60,938 nucleotides of DNA from Pantoea sp. Ap-967 (lineage in GTDB: Bacteria > Pseudomonadota > Gammaproteobacteria > Pseudomonadales > Pseudomonadaceae), in contig NZ_VWXK01000036.1 in NCBI RefSeq assembly GCF_011752565.1, positions 1 through 60,938 on the forward strand, in the 5' to 3' direction. Under the pieces are notes generated by a model. That model was not told the DNA's origin and made no database searches. It was given only the letters and a program-made list of their open reading frames with translations. Of the stretch, positions 35,014 through 43,888 are shown piece after piece; position 1 is the stretch's first letter; each line of letters begins with the position of its first letter. Both the position numbers and the translations under genes were made by a program.

Positions 35014-35634
35014 TCAGCCCCGCCCGGGGCAGGCGATAGGTGCCGCTGGCGGCAGGCCACCACGGCACTTGAGTACGCGCCACTGCGCCGGCCGGGTATC
35101 GATGGCGATACGCAGCGCCGCCGGCGACGGGTTGTGCGCGGCCTGTTGCGCCCGGCAGGCGAATGCCAGCGCCTGACCGGTTTCAGCGGCCACCTGCAAC
35201 CGGCGCAGGGCGCGGTCGTCGGCGCGTTCCGGCCAGCACAGCACGGCGGCGCAACTGCCGGAGCGCAAACATTGTTCAGCCGCCCAGAGGCTGTCGGCCT
35301 GCGCGGCATTCACCTGCACCAGCCAGCGCAAATCCACGCCAGCGGCCTGCCAGGCCGGGGCGTAGGGAATGAACGGTGGCGCAACCAGCACCACCCGCCC
35401 GCCCTCGCCGCTCAGGCGTGCCAGGGTCGGCCACAACAACTGCAGTTCACCGCAGCCCGGGCTGGCCAGCAGCAGCTCGCTCAGGGCCGCTGCCGGCCAG
35501 CCGCCATCAGGCAGGCGCTGGTCGAGCGTGGCATGGCCGGTGGGTTGCAGCCCGGTGGGGCGAACCTGGCCCTGGCGGCCACGCCAGACCTGGCGCTGGT
35601 CGAGCAGCCGATCAAGGTCGACCACCGCGCCCAT
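35014..35634 (-). CDS. imuA: ImuA, RecA/SulA-like translesion accessory protein
   Basis: A 206-residue RecA-fold-like accessory protein of the ImuABC mutasome. Recognisable parts are TLDQRLPDGGWPAAALSELLL at the start and VVLVAPPFIPYAPAWQAAGVDL in the core (in part FIPYAPAW). The start ATG shares one base with the lexA2 stop (TGATG). ImuA binds RecA in studied homologues and lacks a functional Walker A here. Confidence 0.92.
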   Translation of the reverse strand: MGAVVDLDRLLDQRQVWRGRQGQVRPTGLQPTGHATLDQRLPDGGWPAAALSELLLASPGCGELQLLWPTLARLSGEGGRVVLVAPPFIPYAPAWQAAGVDLRWLVQVNAAQADSLWAAEQCLRSGSCAAVLCWPERADDRALRRLQVAAETGQALAFACRAQQAAHNPSPAALRIAIDTRPAQWRVLKCRGGLPPAAPIACPGRG

Positions 35635-36251
35635 CAGTCACGCCTCAGCAGGCCGCAGAACACGCCTTCGATGAAGAACTCGTGCTCGGGGCCCACGTCG
35701 ATCGGCGCGTAGGCCGGGTTGCGCGGCAGCAGCCGATAACCGCCAGGCTGGCGCTGCAGGCGCTTGATGGTGACTTCGCCGTCCAGGCGGGCCACTACGA
35801 TTTGCCCGTCGCGTGCATCGCCCTGCTGGCGGATGCCTACCAGGTCACCGTCGAAAATACCGTCGTCGACCATCGAGTCGCCGCGCACCTTGAGCAGGTA
35901 GTCGGGGGTACGGCGAAACAGGCTGGGGTCGAGCAGCAATTGTTCGTGAATGCCGAGGTCCGGGCCGATTGGCGCACCGGCCGCCACCTGGCCGAGCACC
36001 GGCACTTCGAGAATTTCCGGCCGGCGCAAGGGCTCGGCCAGGCGGATGCCCCGCGCCTGGTTCGGCGTGACGTCGATGTAGCCGGCCTGGCACAGCGCGG
36101 TGATGTGCTTGCGCGCCACGCTGCGCGAGGCGAAACCGAAGCGGCTGGCGATGTCGGCCAGGCTCGGGGGCTGGCCATGGTCGGTAATTCGTTCGCGGAT
36201 GAACGCGAGAATTGCCCGGCGTTTGGGAGTGAGATTGTCCATGGGGTACAT
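35634..36251 (-). CDS. lexA: LexA2 repressor of the imuA-imuB-dnaE2 operon
   Basis: An SOS repressor of 205 residues. The winged helix-turn-helix covers about 1-65. Self-cleavage at Ala91-Gly92 (QVAAGAP) uses Ser126 (RGDSMVDD) and Lys163 (VTIKRL). Pseudomonas putida group genomes carry two LexA proteins; this one has the operon-linked LexA2 sequence. The ATG at 36251 lies inside the palindromic operator with AAGAG upstream, while ATG 36242 is an alternative three codons later. Both give the same functional protein. Confidence 0.92.
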   Translation of the reverse strand: MYPMDNLTPKRRAILAFIRERITDHGQPPSLADIASRFGFASRSVARKHITALCQAGYIDVTPNQARGIRLAEPLRRPEILEVPVLGQVAAGAPIGPDLGIHEQLLLDPSLFRRTPDYLLKVRGDSMVDDGIFDGDLVGIRQQGDARDGQIVVARLDGEVTIKRLQRQPGGYRLLPRNPAYAPIDVGPEHEFFIEGVFCGLLRRD

Positions 36252-36257
36252 TTGTAC
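36246..36257. promoter_or_regulatory. LexA2 operator GTAC-N4-GTAC
   Basis: GTACATTTGTAC is a perfect palindrome overlapping the lexA2 start codon. GTAC-N4-GTGC-like sites are the reported LexA2 boxes in P. putida, unlike the CTGT-N8-ACAG box of LexA1. The site also lies about 90 bp before the divergent HAD gene. Confidence 0.75.
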
Positions 36258-36345
36258 TCTTTTTGCCGCACACTGAACAGCCCCCTTTATCGTGCGCTTT
36301 GGTTATCATCCCTGCGCTTTTGTTTTTTGATTACCTGGATACCTG

Positions 36346-37005
36346 ATGCTGACTGCCCTGCTGTTCGATCTCGATGGAACCTTGACCGACACCGACACCC
36401 TGCATTTGCAGGCCTTCCGCCAACTGCTGCACGACCATGACGGCCGCGAACTGACCCAGGCGCAATTCGATGCCCAAGTCAGCGGCCGCAGCAACGGCGA
36501 GTTGTTTGCCGAATTGTTTCCCCATGCCGACAAGGCGCAATGCCAGGCATTGGCCGAACGCAAGGAGGCCTTGTTCCGTGAACTGGCACCTGAACTCAAG
36601 CCACTGCCGGGGCTGTTGAACCTGCTGGACCATGCCCGGGCCTGGGATATCGGCATGTGCGTGGTCACCAATGCGCCCCGGCTCAATGCCGAACACATGC
36701 TTGCGGCCATGGGGTTGCAGTCGCGTTTTGAACATGTGCTGGTGGCGGACGAACTGGCCCGGCCCAAGCCGGACCCGCTGCCCTACCTGACCGGGCTGCA
36801 ACGCCTTGAAGCCGTGGCAGGCGAGGCGCTGGCGTTCGAGGATTCGCTGCCGGGGGTTGCGGCGGCGAGCGGCGCGGGGATTTTTACCGTAGGGATTGCG
36901 ACCACGCAGGCGCCGGAGCGTTTGATCGAGGCTGGGGCCAAGTTGGTGGTGAAGGATTTCAATGATCCGCGGTTGTGGGAATTGATCGAGGCCATGCACG
37001 GGTGA
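36346..37005 (+). CDS. HAD-superfamily phosphatase, subfamily IA
   Basis: A 219-residue phosphatase with a helical cap domain. Motif I is LLFDLDGTLTDTD (Asp8 and Asp10), motif II VVTNAPR, motif III KPDPLPYL and motif IV EDSLPG. It resembles phosphoglycolate/beta-phosphoglucomutase-type enzymes; the substrate is not evident. It is divergent from lexA2 with a 94-bp gap containing the LexA2 operator, so DNA damage could influence it. Confidence 0.88.
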   Translation: MLTALLFDLDGTLTDTDTLHLQAFRQLLHDHDGRELTQAQFDAQVSGRSNGELFAELFPHADKAQCQALAERKEALFRELAPELKPLPGLLNLLDHARAWDIGMCVVTNAPRLNAEHMLAAMGLQSRFEHVLVADELARPKPDPLPYLTGLQRLEAVAGEALAFEDSLPGVAAASGAGIFTVGIATTQAPERLIEAGAKLVVKDFNDPRLWELIEAMHG

Positions 37006-37042
37006 GGGTTCGGGTGGCCTCGGGTTCGACGGGAGAGGTGTA

Positions 37043-37205
37043 GCGCCTGTGAGATCGAGCGCCGCCCGCGCGGCGCATCGCGAGCTGCGCTCGCTCCTAC
37101 GTTTGTTTCGGGCCAGTAACGCCTGTGACAAGCGCGTGAGAACAGACGTAGGAGCGAGCGCAGCTCGCGAAGCGCCGCGCGGGCGGCGCTCGATCTCATA
37201 GGCGC
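37043..37205. repeat. Large REP doublet with 60-bp arms
   Basis: Arms 37043-37102 and 37146-37205 are reverse complements at 58 of 60 positions. Each contains GGCGCTCG-type and GTAGGAGCGAGC blocks. The 43-bp centre carries TGTTTCGGGCCAGTAACG, the same core as the repeat near the left edge. The 37006-37318 gap holds nothing else that I recognise. Confidence 0.85.
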
Positions 37206-37318
37206 CACACCTCTACCGCCCTACACCCCCAAACCACTCATCACCTCCCCACCCAACCCTGTCGATTCCCTACCCCGCAAATCGACCAACTGCTGAACCC
37301 TCTCACGGAGTCAGCCTC

Positions 37319-38038
37319 ATGAGCACCCAACACCCGGTCGTCTCGCGCGCCCAATGGCTAGCCGCCCGCCAACAACTCTGGCTGCACGAAAAATCCCTCA
37401 CCCACCAGCGCGACGCACTGGCCGCCGCCCGTCAGGCCCTGCCCTGGATGAAGGTCGACAAACCCTACCGCTTCACCGGCCCGAACGGCGAACTGGGCCT
37501 GACCGACCTGTTCGCCGGGCGCAGCCAGCTGCTGCTCTACCACTTCATGTTCGCCGAAGGCTGGGACGAGGGTTGCCCCGGCTGCTCGTTCCTGGCCGAC
37601 CACTTCGACGGTGCCAACCTGCACCTGGCCCATCACGACGTCTCACTGGTGGCGGTGTCACGCGCGCCCTACGAACAATTCCAAGCCTTCCGCCAGCGCA
37701 TGGGCTGGCAGTTCCCTTGGTATTCCTCGGCAGGCAGTGGTTTCAACGAAGACTTTGGCGTAAGTGTCGGCGGCGAAGGCGAACGCCAGTACAACTACGA
37801 ACCCTACAACGGTGGCGAAAGCGAACTGCCAGGCCTGAGCGCGTTTTTCAAGGACCAGGATGGCACCCTCTACCACACCTATTCCACCTACGCCCGCGGC
37901 CTGGATATTATGGTCAACACCTACAACTTCCTCGACATCGCGCCCCTAGGGCGCAACGAAGCGGGCACCATGGACTGGGTGCGGCATCACGACCGCTACC
38001 AGGGGCAAGCACAAAAGCCGCACTGCTGCCATGAATGA
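37319..38038 (+). CDS. DUF899 (thioredoxin-like) protein
   Basis: A 239-residue protein of the DUF899 family. The opening PVVSRAQWLAARQQLWLHEK and the block YHFMFAEGWDEGCPGCSFLADHF are characteristic; the CPGC motif sits in a thioredoxin-like fold. The C-terminal HYTYSTYARGLDI-like stretch (YHTYSTYARGLD) is typical too. CGGAG lies 10 bp before the ATG. Biochemical function is unknown. It is convergent with ureG, 6 bp apart, and the pair is probably unrelated in role. Confidence 0.85.
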   Translation: MSTQHPVVSRAQWLAARQQLWLHEKSLTHQRDALAAARQALPWMKVDKPYRFTGPNGELGLTDLFAGRSQLLLYHFMFAEGWDEGCPGCSFLADHFDGANLHLAHHDVSLVAVSRAPYEQFQAFRQRMGWQFPWYSSAGSGFNEDFGVSVGGEGERQYNYEPYNGGESELPGLSAFFKDQDGTLYHTYSTYARGLDIMVNTYNFLDIAPLGRNEAGTMDWVRHHDRYQGQAQKPHCCHE

Positions 38039-38044
38039 GGGGCG

Positions 38045-38668
38045 TCAGTTCCTCACACCGAGCATGCCGCGCTCGACGATGAAGTCGATCACCGCTTGCA
38101 GGCCCTCGCCTTTCTTCAGGTTGCTGAACGTCCAGGGGCGCTCCGGGCGCATGCGCCGGGTGTCGCGCTCCATCACCTCCAGCGAGGCCCCCACGTAAGG
38201 CGCAAGGTCGGTCTTGTTGATCACCAGGAAATCCGACTTGGTGATGCCAGGGCCGCCCTTGCGTGGGATTTTCTCGCCTTCGGCCACGTCGATGACGTAG
38301 ATGGTCAGGTCGGCCAGCTCTGGGCTGAACGTGGCACTCAGGTTGTCGCCGCCACTTTCAACGAAGATCACTTCCAGGTTACCGAACTTGCGCGCCAGCG
38401 CTTCGACCGCCGCCAGGTTCATCGAGGCATCTTCGCGAATTGCGGTGTGCGGGCAGCCGCCGGTTTCCACGCCGACGATGCGCTCGGGCTCCAGGGCACC
38501 GGCCTCGGTGAGGATGCGTTGGTCTTCCTTGGTGTAGATATCGTTGGTGACCACGGCGATCTGGTAGTGGTCGCGCATGGCCTTGCACAGGCATTCGAGC
38601 AGCGCGGTCTTGCCGGAGCCGACCGGGCCGCCGACACCGACGCGCAGGGGTTGCTGATAGCTTTGCAT
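38045..38668 (-). CDS. ureG: Urease accessory GTPase UreG
   Basis: A GTPase that delivers nickel to urease through the UreD-UreF-UreG complex. 207 residues with the P-loop GGPVGSGKT (13-21), the metal-binding Cys-Pro-His site ETGGCPHTAIRED, and the base-recognition motif NKTDLAPYVG. It is the last gene of ureDABCEJFG, 11 bp after ureF. Confidence 0.96.
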   Translation of the reverse strand: MQSYQQPLRVGVGGPVGSGKTALLECLCKAMRDHYQIAVVTNDIYTKEDQRILTEAGALEPERIVGVETGGCPHTAIREDASMNLAAVEALARKFGNLEVIFVESGGDNLSATFSPELADLTIYVIDVAEGEKIPRKGGPGITKSDFLVINKTDLAPYVGASLEVMERDTRRMRPERPWTFSNLKKGEGLQAVIDFIVERGMLGVRN

Positions 38669-38679
38669 GTAGGCAGTCC

Positions 38680-39354
38680 TCAGGAACGGAACAAACGGGT
38701 GTATTGGGTTTCGTGACGGGAAGACGCAATGGCCAGCAGCGGCAGGCCACCGCCCAGTTGCTCATCGCCCAGTGCCAGGGCGTGATCGAGCGCACCGGGC
38801 AGCTCAGCCGACAGGTCGCGCAGCAGGGTTTGCGCTGCCTGCTGGCCGAACGGCACCAGCTTGACCCCGGCCATGACCGCACCTTCCAGCCAGGCGAAGG
38901 CCACGCCCAGGGCCAATTGGCGCAGCGGAATCTGCCAGTGCACGGCAAGCCAGGCCATGCCGCCCAGCTGGCTGAGCTCCAGGCTTGCGCGCCAGGCGGG
39001 CTCCTGGCCCAGCTGCCAGCCGTCGAGCAGGCGCGCCAGGGCCGAGCCGCGCTGCTGTTCTTCCAGGCGCAGCTCGGCGGTTTCCCGGTTGGCCAACAGG
39101 AAGCGGCTCCAGCGCGCGAACGCCGGCGCATCGCCCGCCTCGCAGGCGCGGTACAGGCGCGCCAGCAGCGGCCAGTCCAGGCAGGCCAGAGTGTCGTGCA
39201 ACTGCTCGCGCTGCCAGGCGCTGAAGCTGGCGGTGTCACGCACCCAGCCAGCCTCCACCGCCCACTCCAGGCCCTGGGAGTAGGTAAAGCCCCCTACCGG
39301 CAAGCCGGGGCTGGCCAGTTGCAGCAGGCGCAGCAGCGCCAGGTCGCTGTTCAT
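38680..39354 (-). CDS. ureF: Urease accessory protein UreF
   Basis: An all-helical accessory protein, 224 residues, that binds UreD and gates UreG's GTPase during nickel insertion. The conserved N-terminus LLRLLQLASPGLPVGGFTYSQGLE is present (in part LASPGLPVGGFTYSQG). The ATG at 39354 shares one base with the ureJ stop (TGATG), supporting that start over a longer in-frame alternative at 39438. Confidence 0.94.
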   Translation of the reverse strand: MNSDLALLRLLQLASPGLPVGGFTYSQGLEWAVEAGWVRDTASFSAWQREQLHDTLACLDWPLLARLYRACEAGDAPAFARWSRFLLANRETAELRLEEQQRGSALARLLDGWQLGQEPAWRASLELSQLGGMAWLAVHWQIPLRQLALGVAFAWLEGAVMAGVKLVPFGQQAAQTLLRDLSAELPGALDHALALGDEQLGGGLPLLAIASSRHETQYTRLFRS

Positions 39355-39898
39355 CAACCGGCCAGCACCAGCGCGGCGCCGGCCAGCATGCCGCCGCCAA
39401 AGGCCTTCTGCAGGCCGCTGTGGCGGCGCAGCAGGCAACCGACGGCGAAACCGACTGCCAGCAGCAGGCCGCTGACCGTGACGAAGCCTGCGCTGAACAT
39501 CCAGAACGCACTTGGGGTGGCTTCAACGCCATGGGCCCAGCCGTGGAACAAGGCGAACACGGCATCGCCAGGGCCAGCAGCAGCTGGCGGCTGGGCAGCA
39601 ACACGGCGGCAGCGGCCACCAGTACCGACACGGCGATCATGCTTTCCATGCCCAGCACGTCACCGAACAGGTGGCCGCACACGGCGCCGGCGAACATCGC
39701 GGCCAGGGTGGCCAGCGGCAAGGCCAGGTTGCGCCGGGTCAGTGCGGCGAGCACGCCGGTGCCGAGCAGCATCAGCAGGTGATCCAGGCCAGTCAGCGGG
39801 TGCAACAGGCCGTCCTGCAGGGGGTTGCCGTCATGCCCGGGGTGGGCGAAGGCAGGCAGTGCGACCATCAGCAGGGCCAGGGCGAAAATCTTTTTCAT
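39354..39898 (-). pseudogene. ureJ: ureJ/hupE nickel permease-like gene with a frameshift
   Basis: The HupE/UreJ family member of the urease operon, a small membrane protein thought to assist nickel uptake. The first part reads a signal peptide, HPGHDGNPLQDGLLHPLTGLDH (in part HPLTGLDHLLMLLG) and four helices to LLLALAMP. Near 39561 the frame shifts; a single missing base would turn ATGCC-GTGTTC into ATGCCNGTGTTC and restore VFALFHGWAHGVEATPSAFW, ending at the expected stop 39354 next to ureF. As written, the gene cannot give the normal protein of about 181 residues. A sequencing or assembly error at a C-rich site is possible. Confidence 0.8.
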
Positions 39899-39921
39899 TG
39901 CAGGTTCCTTGGTTGAGGGGT

Positions 39922-40422
39922 TCAGGAAGGCAGGCGCACGAACGGGTGGTCGTGGCCGTGGCTATGGCTATGGCTGCCGTGGCCGTGGCTGTGCGGCGCG
40001 CTCTGGTAGGCACCGGCTTCCGGCTCGAACGGCGCCTGTTCGGTTTCTACCACCAGGCCCAGGCCACGCAGCATGTCGTCGAGCACATGGTCATGCTGGT
40101 AACGCAACAGGCCAGGGTCGATCTGCAGCGGCACATGGCGGTTGCCCAGGTGGTAGGCGGCGCGGGCCAGCAGGTGCGGGTCGTCGCAGCGCACGGTCGA
40201 CACCGTTTCAGCGGCAGCCAGCACCCGCACCACCTGCTCGCCGCTGGCATCGGCAAGCAGTTCGCCGCCACGCAGCAGGTGGCCACGCTCCAGCATCAGG
40301 CCAGCGTCGCGGCCATCGTCAAGGGTCACCCGCAGGCGGCTCTTGATGCGGCTGTCGACATCCAGGGTGACGGTTGCAGTGACCGTGTCGGCGGCGCCGA
40401 TGCGGCGGGTCAGGACAATCAT
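39922..40422 (-). CDS. ureE: Urease nickel metallochaperone UreE
   Basis: Binds nickel and hands it to UreG. The 166-residue product has the conserved MLERGHLLRGGELLAD and the metal-site region HLGNRHVPLQI. A histidine-rich tail (HSHGHGSHSHSHGHDH) probably stores nickel. The ATG at 40422 begins MIVLTRRIG and follows ureC by 10 bp; a longer in-frame start overlaps ureC and is rejected. Confidence 0.95.
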   Translation of the reverse strand: MIVLTRRIGAADTVTATVTLDVDSRIKSRLRVTLDDGRDAGLMLERGHLLRGGELLADASGEQVVRVLAAAETVSTVRCDDPHLLARAAYHLGNRHVPLQIDPGLLRYQHDHVLDDMLRGLGLVVETEQAPFEPEAGAYQSAPHSHGHGSHSHSHGHDHPFVRLPS

Positions 40423-40432
40423 CTTCACTCCT

Positions 40433-42136
40433 TCAGAACAGGAAATAACGCTGGGCCAGCGGCAGTTCGCTGGCCGGTTCGCACACCAGCAACTCACCGT
40501 CGGCACGCACCTGGTAGGTTTGCGAGTCGACTTCGATCACCGGCTGCAAGGTGTTGTGAACCATGTCGGCCTTGCGCACCCGGCGGCAGCCATGGGCCAC
40601 GCCGATCAGGCTCTGCAGCCCCAGCTCCTGGTGCAGGCCACGGTCCATGGCGGCCTGGGGCAGGAATGTCATGCGCGTGGCATGGCGGGCAGCGCCCAGG
40701 GCACCGAACATCGGCCGGTAGTGCACCGGCTGCGGCGTCGGGATGGAGCCGTTGATGTCGCCCATGGGCGCGGTGGCGATCATCCCGCCCTTGATCACCA
40801 GGGCCGGCTTGACCGCGAAGAACACTGGCGACCACAGCACCATGTCGGCCAGCTTGCCCACTTCCAGCGAGCCGACTTCATGGGCGATGCCGTGGGTCAG
40901 GGCGGGGTTGAGGGTGTACTTGGCGATGTAGCGCTTGACCCGGAAGTTGTCGCTGTAGCCGGTGTCCGGTGCCAACGGGCCACGGCGCAGTTTCATCTGG
41001 TGCGCCACCTGCCAGGTGCGCAGCACCACCTCGCCGACCCGGCCCATGGCCTGGGAATCGGACGAGGTCATGGCGAAGGCCCCCATGTCGTGGAGGATGT
41101 CTTCGGCGGCGATGGTTTCACGGCGGATGCGCGACTCGGCGAAGGCCACGTCCTCGGCGATGCTCGGGTCCAGGTGGTGGCAGACCATGAGCATGTCCAG
41201 GTGCTCGTCGACGGTGTTGACCGTATACGGCAGGGTCGGGTTGGTGGAGGATGGCAGCACGTTGGCCTGCCCGGCCGCGCGGATGATGTCCGGCGCATGG
41301 CCACCGCCGGCACCCTCGGTGTGGAAGGTATGGATGGTGCGGTCGCCGATGGCGGCCAGGGTGTCTTCGATGCAACCCGACTCGTTGAGCGTGTCGGTGT
41401 GGATCGCCACCTGGATGTCCATTTCCTCGGCCACGCCCAGGCAGCAGTCGATGGCCGCCGGGGTCGAGCCCCAGTCTTCGTGCAGTTTCAGGCCCACCGC
41501 GCCGGCGGCGATCTGCTCGCGCAGGGCCTCCGGGCGCGAGGCGTTGCCCTTGCCCAGCAGGCCGATGTTGATCGGCAGGCAGTCGGCGGCCTGGAGCATG
41601 CGCGCCAGGTACCAGGGCCCTGGGGTGCAGGTGGTGGCGTTGGTACCGGTGGCAGGGCCGGTGCCGCCGCCAATGAAGGTGGTAACGCCGCTGGTCAGCG
41701 CCTCTTCGACCTGCTGCGGGCAGATGAAGTGGATGTGTGAGTCGATACCGCCTGCGGTCACGATCTTGCCTTCGGCGGCGATCACCTCGGTGCCGGGGCC
41801 CACCGGCACGGTCACGCCCGGCTGCACGTCGGGGTTGCCGGCCTTGCCGATGGCGGCGATGCGCCCGTGCTTGACGCCAATATCGGCCTTGACGATGCCC
41901 CAGTGGTCGATGATCAGGGCGTTGGTCAGCACCAGGTCCATGGCCTCGGCGCTGAGCATCTGGCCCTGGCCCATGCCGTCGCGAATGACCTTGCCACCGC
42001 CGAACTTCACCTCTTCGCCATAAATGGTGAAGTCTTTCTCCACCTCCACCCACAGCGCAGTGTCAGCCAGGCGCACGCGGTCGCCGACGGTAGGGCCGAA
42101 CATGTCGGCGTAGGCCTGACGGGAAATACGGCTCAT
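40433..42136 (-). CDS. ureC: Urease alpha (catalytic) subunit
   Basis: Hydrolyses urea to ammonia and carbamate at a dinuclear nickel site. 567 residues, full length. All metal ligands of the Klebsiella enzyme are present at the same numbers: His134 and His136 (DSHIHFICP), carbamylated Lys217 (VGLKLHEDWG), His246, His272 and Asp360. The flap residues Cys319-His320 are in LMVCHHLD. It overlaps ureB by four bases. The protein looks fully active. Confidence 0.97.
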   Translation of the reverse strand: MSRISRQAYADMFGPTVGDRVRLADTALWVEVEKDFTIYGEEVKFGGGKVIRDGMGQGQMLSAEAMDLVLTNALIIDHWGIVKADIGVKHGRIAAIGKAGNPDVQPGVTVPVGPGTEVIAAEGKIVTAGGIDSHIHFICPQQVEEALTSGVTTFIGGGTGPATGTNATTCTPGPWYLARMLQAADCLPINIGLLGKGNASRPEALREQIAAGAVGLKLHEDWGSTPAAIDCCLGVAEEMDIQVAIHTDTLNESGCIEDTLAAIGDRTIHTFHTEGAGGGHAPDIIRAAGQANVLPSSTNPTLPYTVNTVDEHLDMLMVCHHLDPSIAEDVAFAESRIRRETIAAEDILHDMGAFAMTSSDSQAMGRVGEVVLRTWQVAHQMKLRRGPLAPDTGYSDNFRVKRYIAKYTLNPALTHGIAHEVGSLEVGKLADMVLWSPVFFAVKPALVIKGGMIATAPMGDINGSIPTPQPVHYRPMFGALGAARHATRMTFLPQAAMDRGLHQELGLQSLIGVAHGCRRVRKADMVHNTLQPVIEVDSQTYQVRADGELLVCEPASELPLAQRYFLF

Positions 42137-42450
42137 GCCCTGCCCTCCAGCGCGCCCATCACCTTGCCCTGGAAGCCGTGCACTTCGCGCTTGCCGGCGT
42201 AGGCCACCAGCTGCACGGTACGCGACTGGCCCGGTTCGAAGCGCACGGCGGTGCCGGCCGGGATATCCAGGCGAAAGCCGCGGGTGGGCGCGCGCTCGAA
42301 CACCAGCGCATCGTTGACTTCATAGAAGTGGTAGTGCGAACCGACCTGCACCGGCCGGTCGCCATGGTTGGCCACGCTGACGCTGACCGTGTCGCGGCCG
42401 GCGTTGAGTTCGATGTCGCCGGCGGCGACCTGGATTTCACCTGGAATCAT
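42133..42450 (-). CDS. ureB: Urease beta subunit
   Basis: A structural subunit of the (UreABC)3 enzyme, 105 residues. It begins MIPGEIQVAAGDIELN and includes the typical VGSHYHFYEVNDAL and GFRLDIPAGTAVRFEPG. The stop overlaps ureC's start (ATGA), so translation of the two is coupled. It lies 19 bp after ureA. Confidence 0.96.
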   Translation of the reverse strand: MIPGEIQVAAGDIELNAGRDTVSVSVANHGDRPVQVGSHYHFYEVNDALVFERAPTRGFRLDIPAGTAVRFEPGQSRTVQLVAYAGKREVHGFQGKVMGALEGRA

Positions 42451-42469
42451 GCTGGGCTCCTGCGCCAGG

Positions 42470-42772
42470 TCAGACGATGGGGTCGTGCACGGTCACCAGC
42501 TTGGTGCCGTCGGGAAAGGTGGCCTCGACCTGCACGTCATGCAGCATCTCGGCGACGCCCTCCATGACCTGCTCACGGCCCAGTACCTCGCGGCCCAGGC
42601 TCATCAGCTCGGCCACCGTGCGCCCATCCCGGGCGCCTTCGAGCACCGCGGCACTGATCAGTGCCACGGCCTCCGGGTAGTTGAGCTTCAGGCCACGGGC
42701 CAGGCGCCGTTCTGCCAACAAGGCGGCAGTGAACAGCAGCAGTTTGTCTTTCTCTCTTGGGGTCAGCTCCAT
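42470..42772 (-). CDS. ureA: Urease gamma subunit
   Basis: The smallest urease subunit, 100 residues, starting MELTPREKDKLLLFTAALLAERR (in part LTPREKDKLLLF) and ending TKLVTVHDPIV as expected. Its separation from ureB shows the bacterial three-subunit arrangement, unlike Helicobacter or plants. It lies 9 bp after ureD. Confidence 0.96.
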   Translation of the reverse strand: MELTPREKDKLLLFTAALLAERRLARGLKLNYPEAVALISAAVLEGARDGRTVAELMSLGREVLGREQVMEGVAEMLHDVQVEATFPDGTKLVTVHDPIV

Positions 42773-42781
42773 TGCGCTCTC

Positions 42782-43615
42782 TCAAGTGGCCCAGATGCGC
42801 GGCGGGCACGCTGGCAGGCCGAGAACGGCCGGCCGCAATACGTGCCAGAGGCGCTGCAGGGTGTGTTGCAGGTGTTGGTTGTCGTGGTCGAGCAGGCGAA
42901 TCACCAGCAGCGTGCCAAGCAAGGTGGCGCCGGCGGGGGTAGCGAGTTCGTCGAGCAAGGTGCGCACCTGCTCAAGCACGGCCGGGCTTGCCGGGGCTGC
43001 GCAGAATGTGGCGACCAGGGGGTGCTCGCCGACCTTGGCCAAGTGCCCGCCTTCGATGCGCAGGCGCTCGTGCAGGCCGGGTTCGCCTGGCAGTTCGATG
43101 CACAGGCGGCTGTCCAGCGCGCCACGCTCGAAACGCTCGTTCATCACTGGGCGGCCCAGGCACAAGGTTTCCCAGGCCAGCAGCTTGGCCCCGGGTTCGA
43201 GGGTGAAGCGGCTGTCGAGGCTGGCGCGGGCGCCATTGAAGAAGATGCTGTCCTGGGGCAACCATTCCAGTGTGCTACCGGCTTGCAGGTGAAAATGCTG
43301 GGCCAGCCGCGCAGTCGGCCCGATGCTGCGGTAGAACTTGCTGGCACCGGGCATGGTGAGCAAGGCGTGGCTGCCGGGTTCAAGGTGGATATCCAGCTCC
43401 AGGCGGTCCCCGGCGACGATACCGCCGGGTGGGTGCAGCACATAAACGTGGCACGGCGCCCCTTCCGGATAGAACGGGCGCTGCACCAAAAGCGGGCCGA
43501 AATGGCGGCGCGCACCAAGGCGGGTCACACCGCTGCGCAAGACGAAGCGCAATTGCAGGTGCGCGCTCCAGCCCGCCGCCTGTTCCGATGGTTCGATCTG
43601 CTCCGCGAGCGACAT
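42782..43615 (-). CDS. ureD: Urease accessory protein UreD
   Basis: The scaffold that binds apo-urease and recruits UreF and UreG for nickel loading, 277 residues. Signatures are LLVQRPFYPEGAPCHVYVLHPPGGIVAGD (in part YVLHPPGGIVAGD) and HALLTMPGASKFYRS. It is the first gene of the operon; the promoter should lie in 43616-43888, where no other gene reads. No urea transporter is seen nearby. Confidence 0.95.
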   Translation of the reverse strand: MSLAEQIEPSEQAAGWSAHLQLRFVLRSGVTRLGARRHFGPLLVQRPFYPEGAPCHVYVLHPPGGIVAGDRLELDIHLEPGSHALLTMPGASKFYRSIGPTARLAQHFHLQAGSTLEWLPQDSIFFNGARASLDSRFTLEPGAKLLAWETLCLGRPVMNERFERGALDSRLCIELPGEPGLHERLRIEGGHLAKVGEHPLVATFCAAPASPAVLEQVRTLLDELATPAGATLLGTLLVIRLLDHDNQHLQHTLQRLWHVLRPAVLGLPACPPRIWAT

Positions 43616-43888
43616 CCTGCGGCCCCTTGATTTCCGTGGCCTTGCGGCCGTTTAGAGGGCCAGCCTGGGCGCTGTTGGAGCACTGGCAGACTGACCACTC
43701 GATCAAATTTCGCTGGCTGGATATAGCAGGTTGCGGGCCAACTACGCAGGTGAACGCACATGAAACTTTCAGGGCGATGGCTCTGGCATGGGGCATTCAG
43801 CGTGGCCGTGCCCATTGCCGGAGCAGCGCTTGGCCCCGTATCGGTGCTGCGCTAAAGTCTGTGTTTTGCCCTCGGCCAAGGAATCGCC

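Noticed and set aside
38704..40755. 683-codon frame antisense to the urease accessory genes
   Set aside because: Opposes ureG-ureF-ureJ-ureE; low-complexity Gln/Arg composition.
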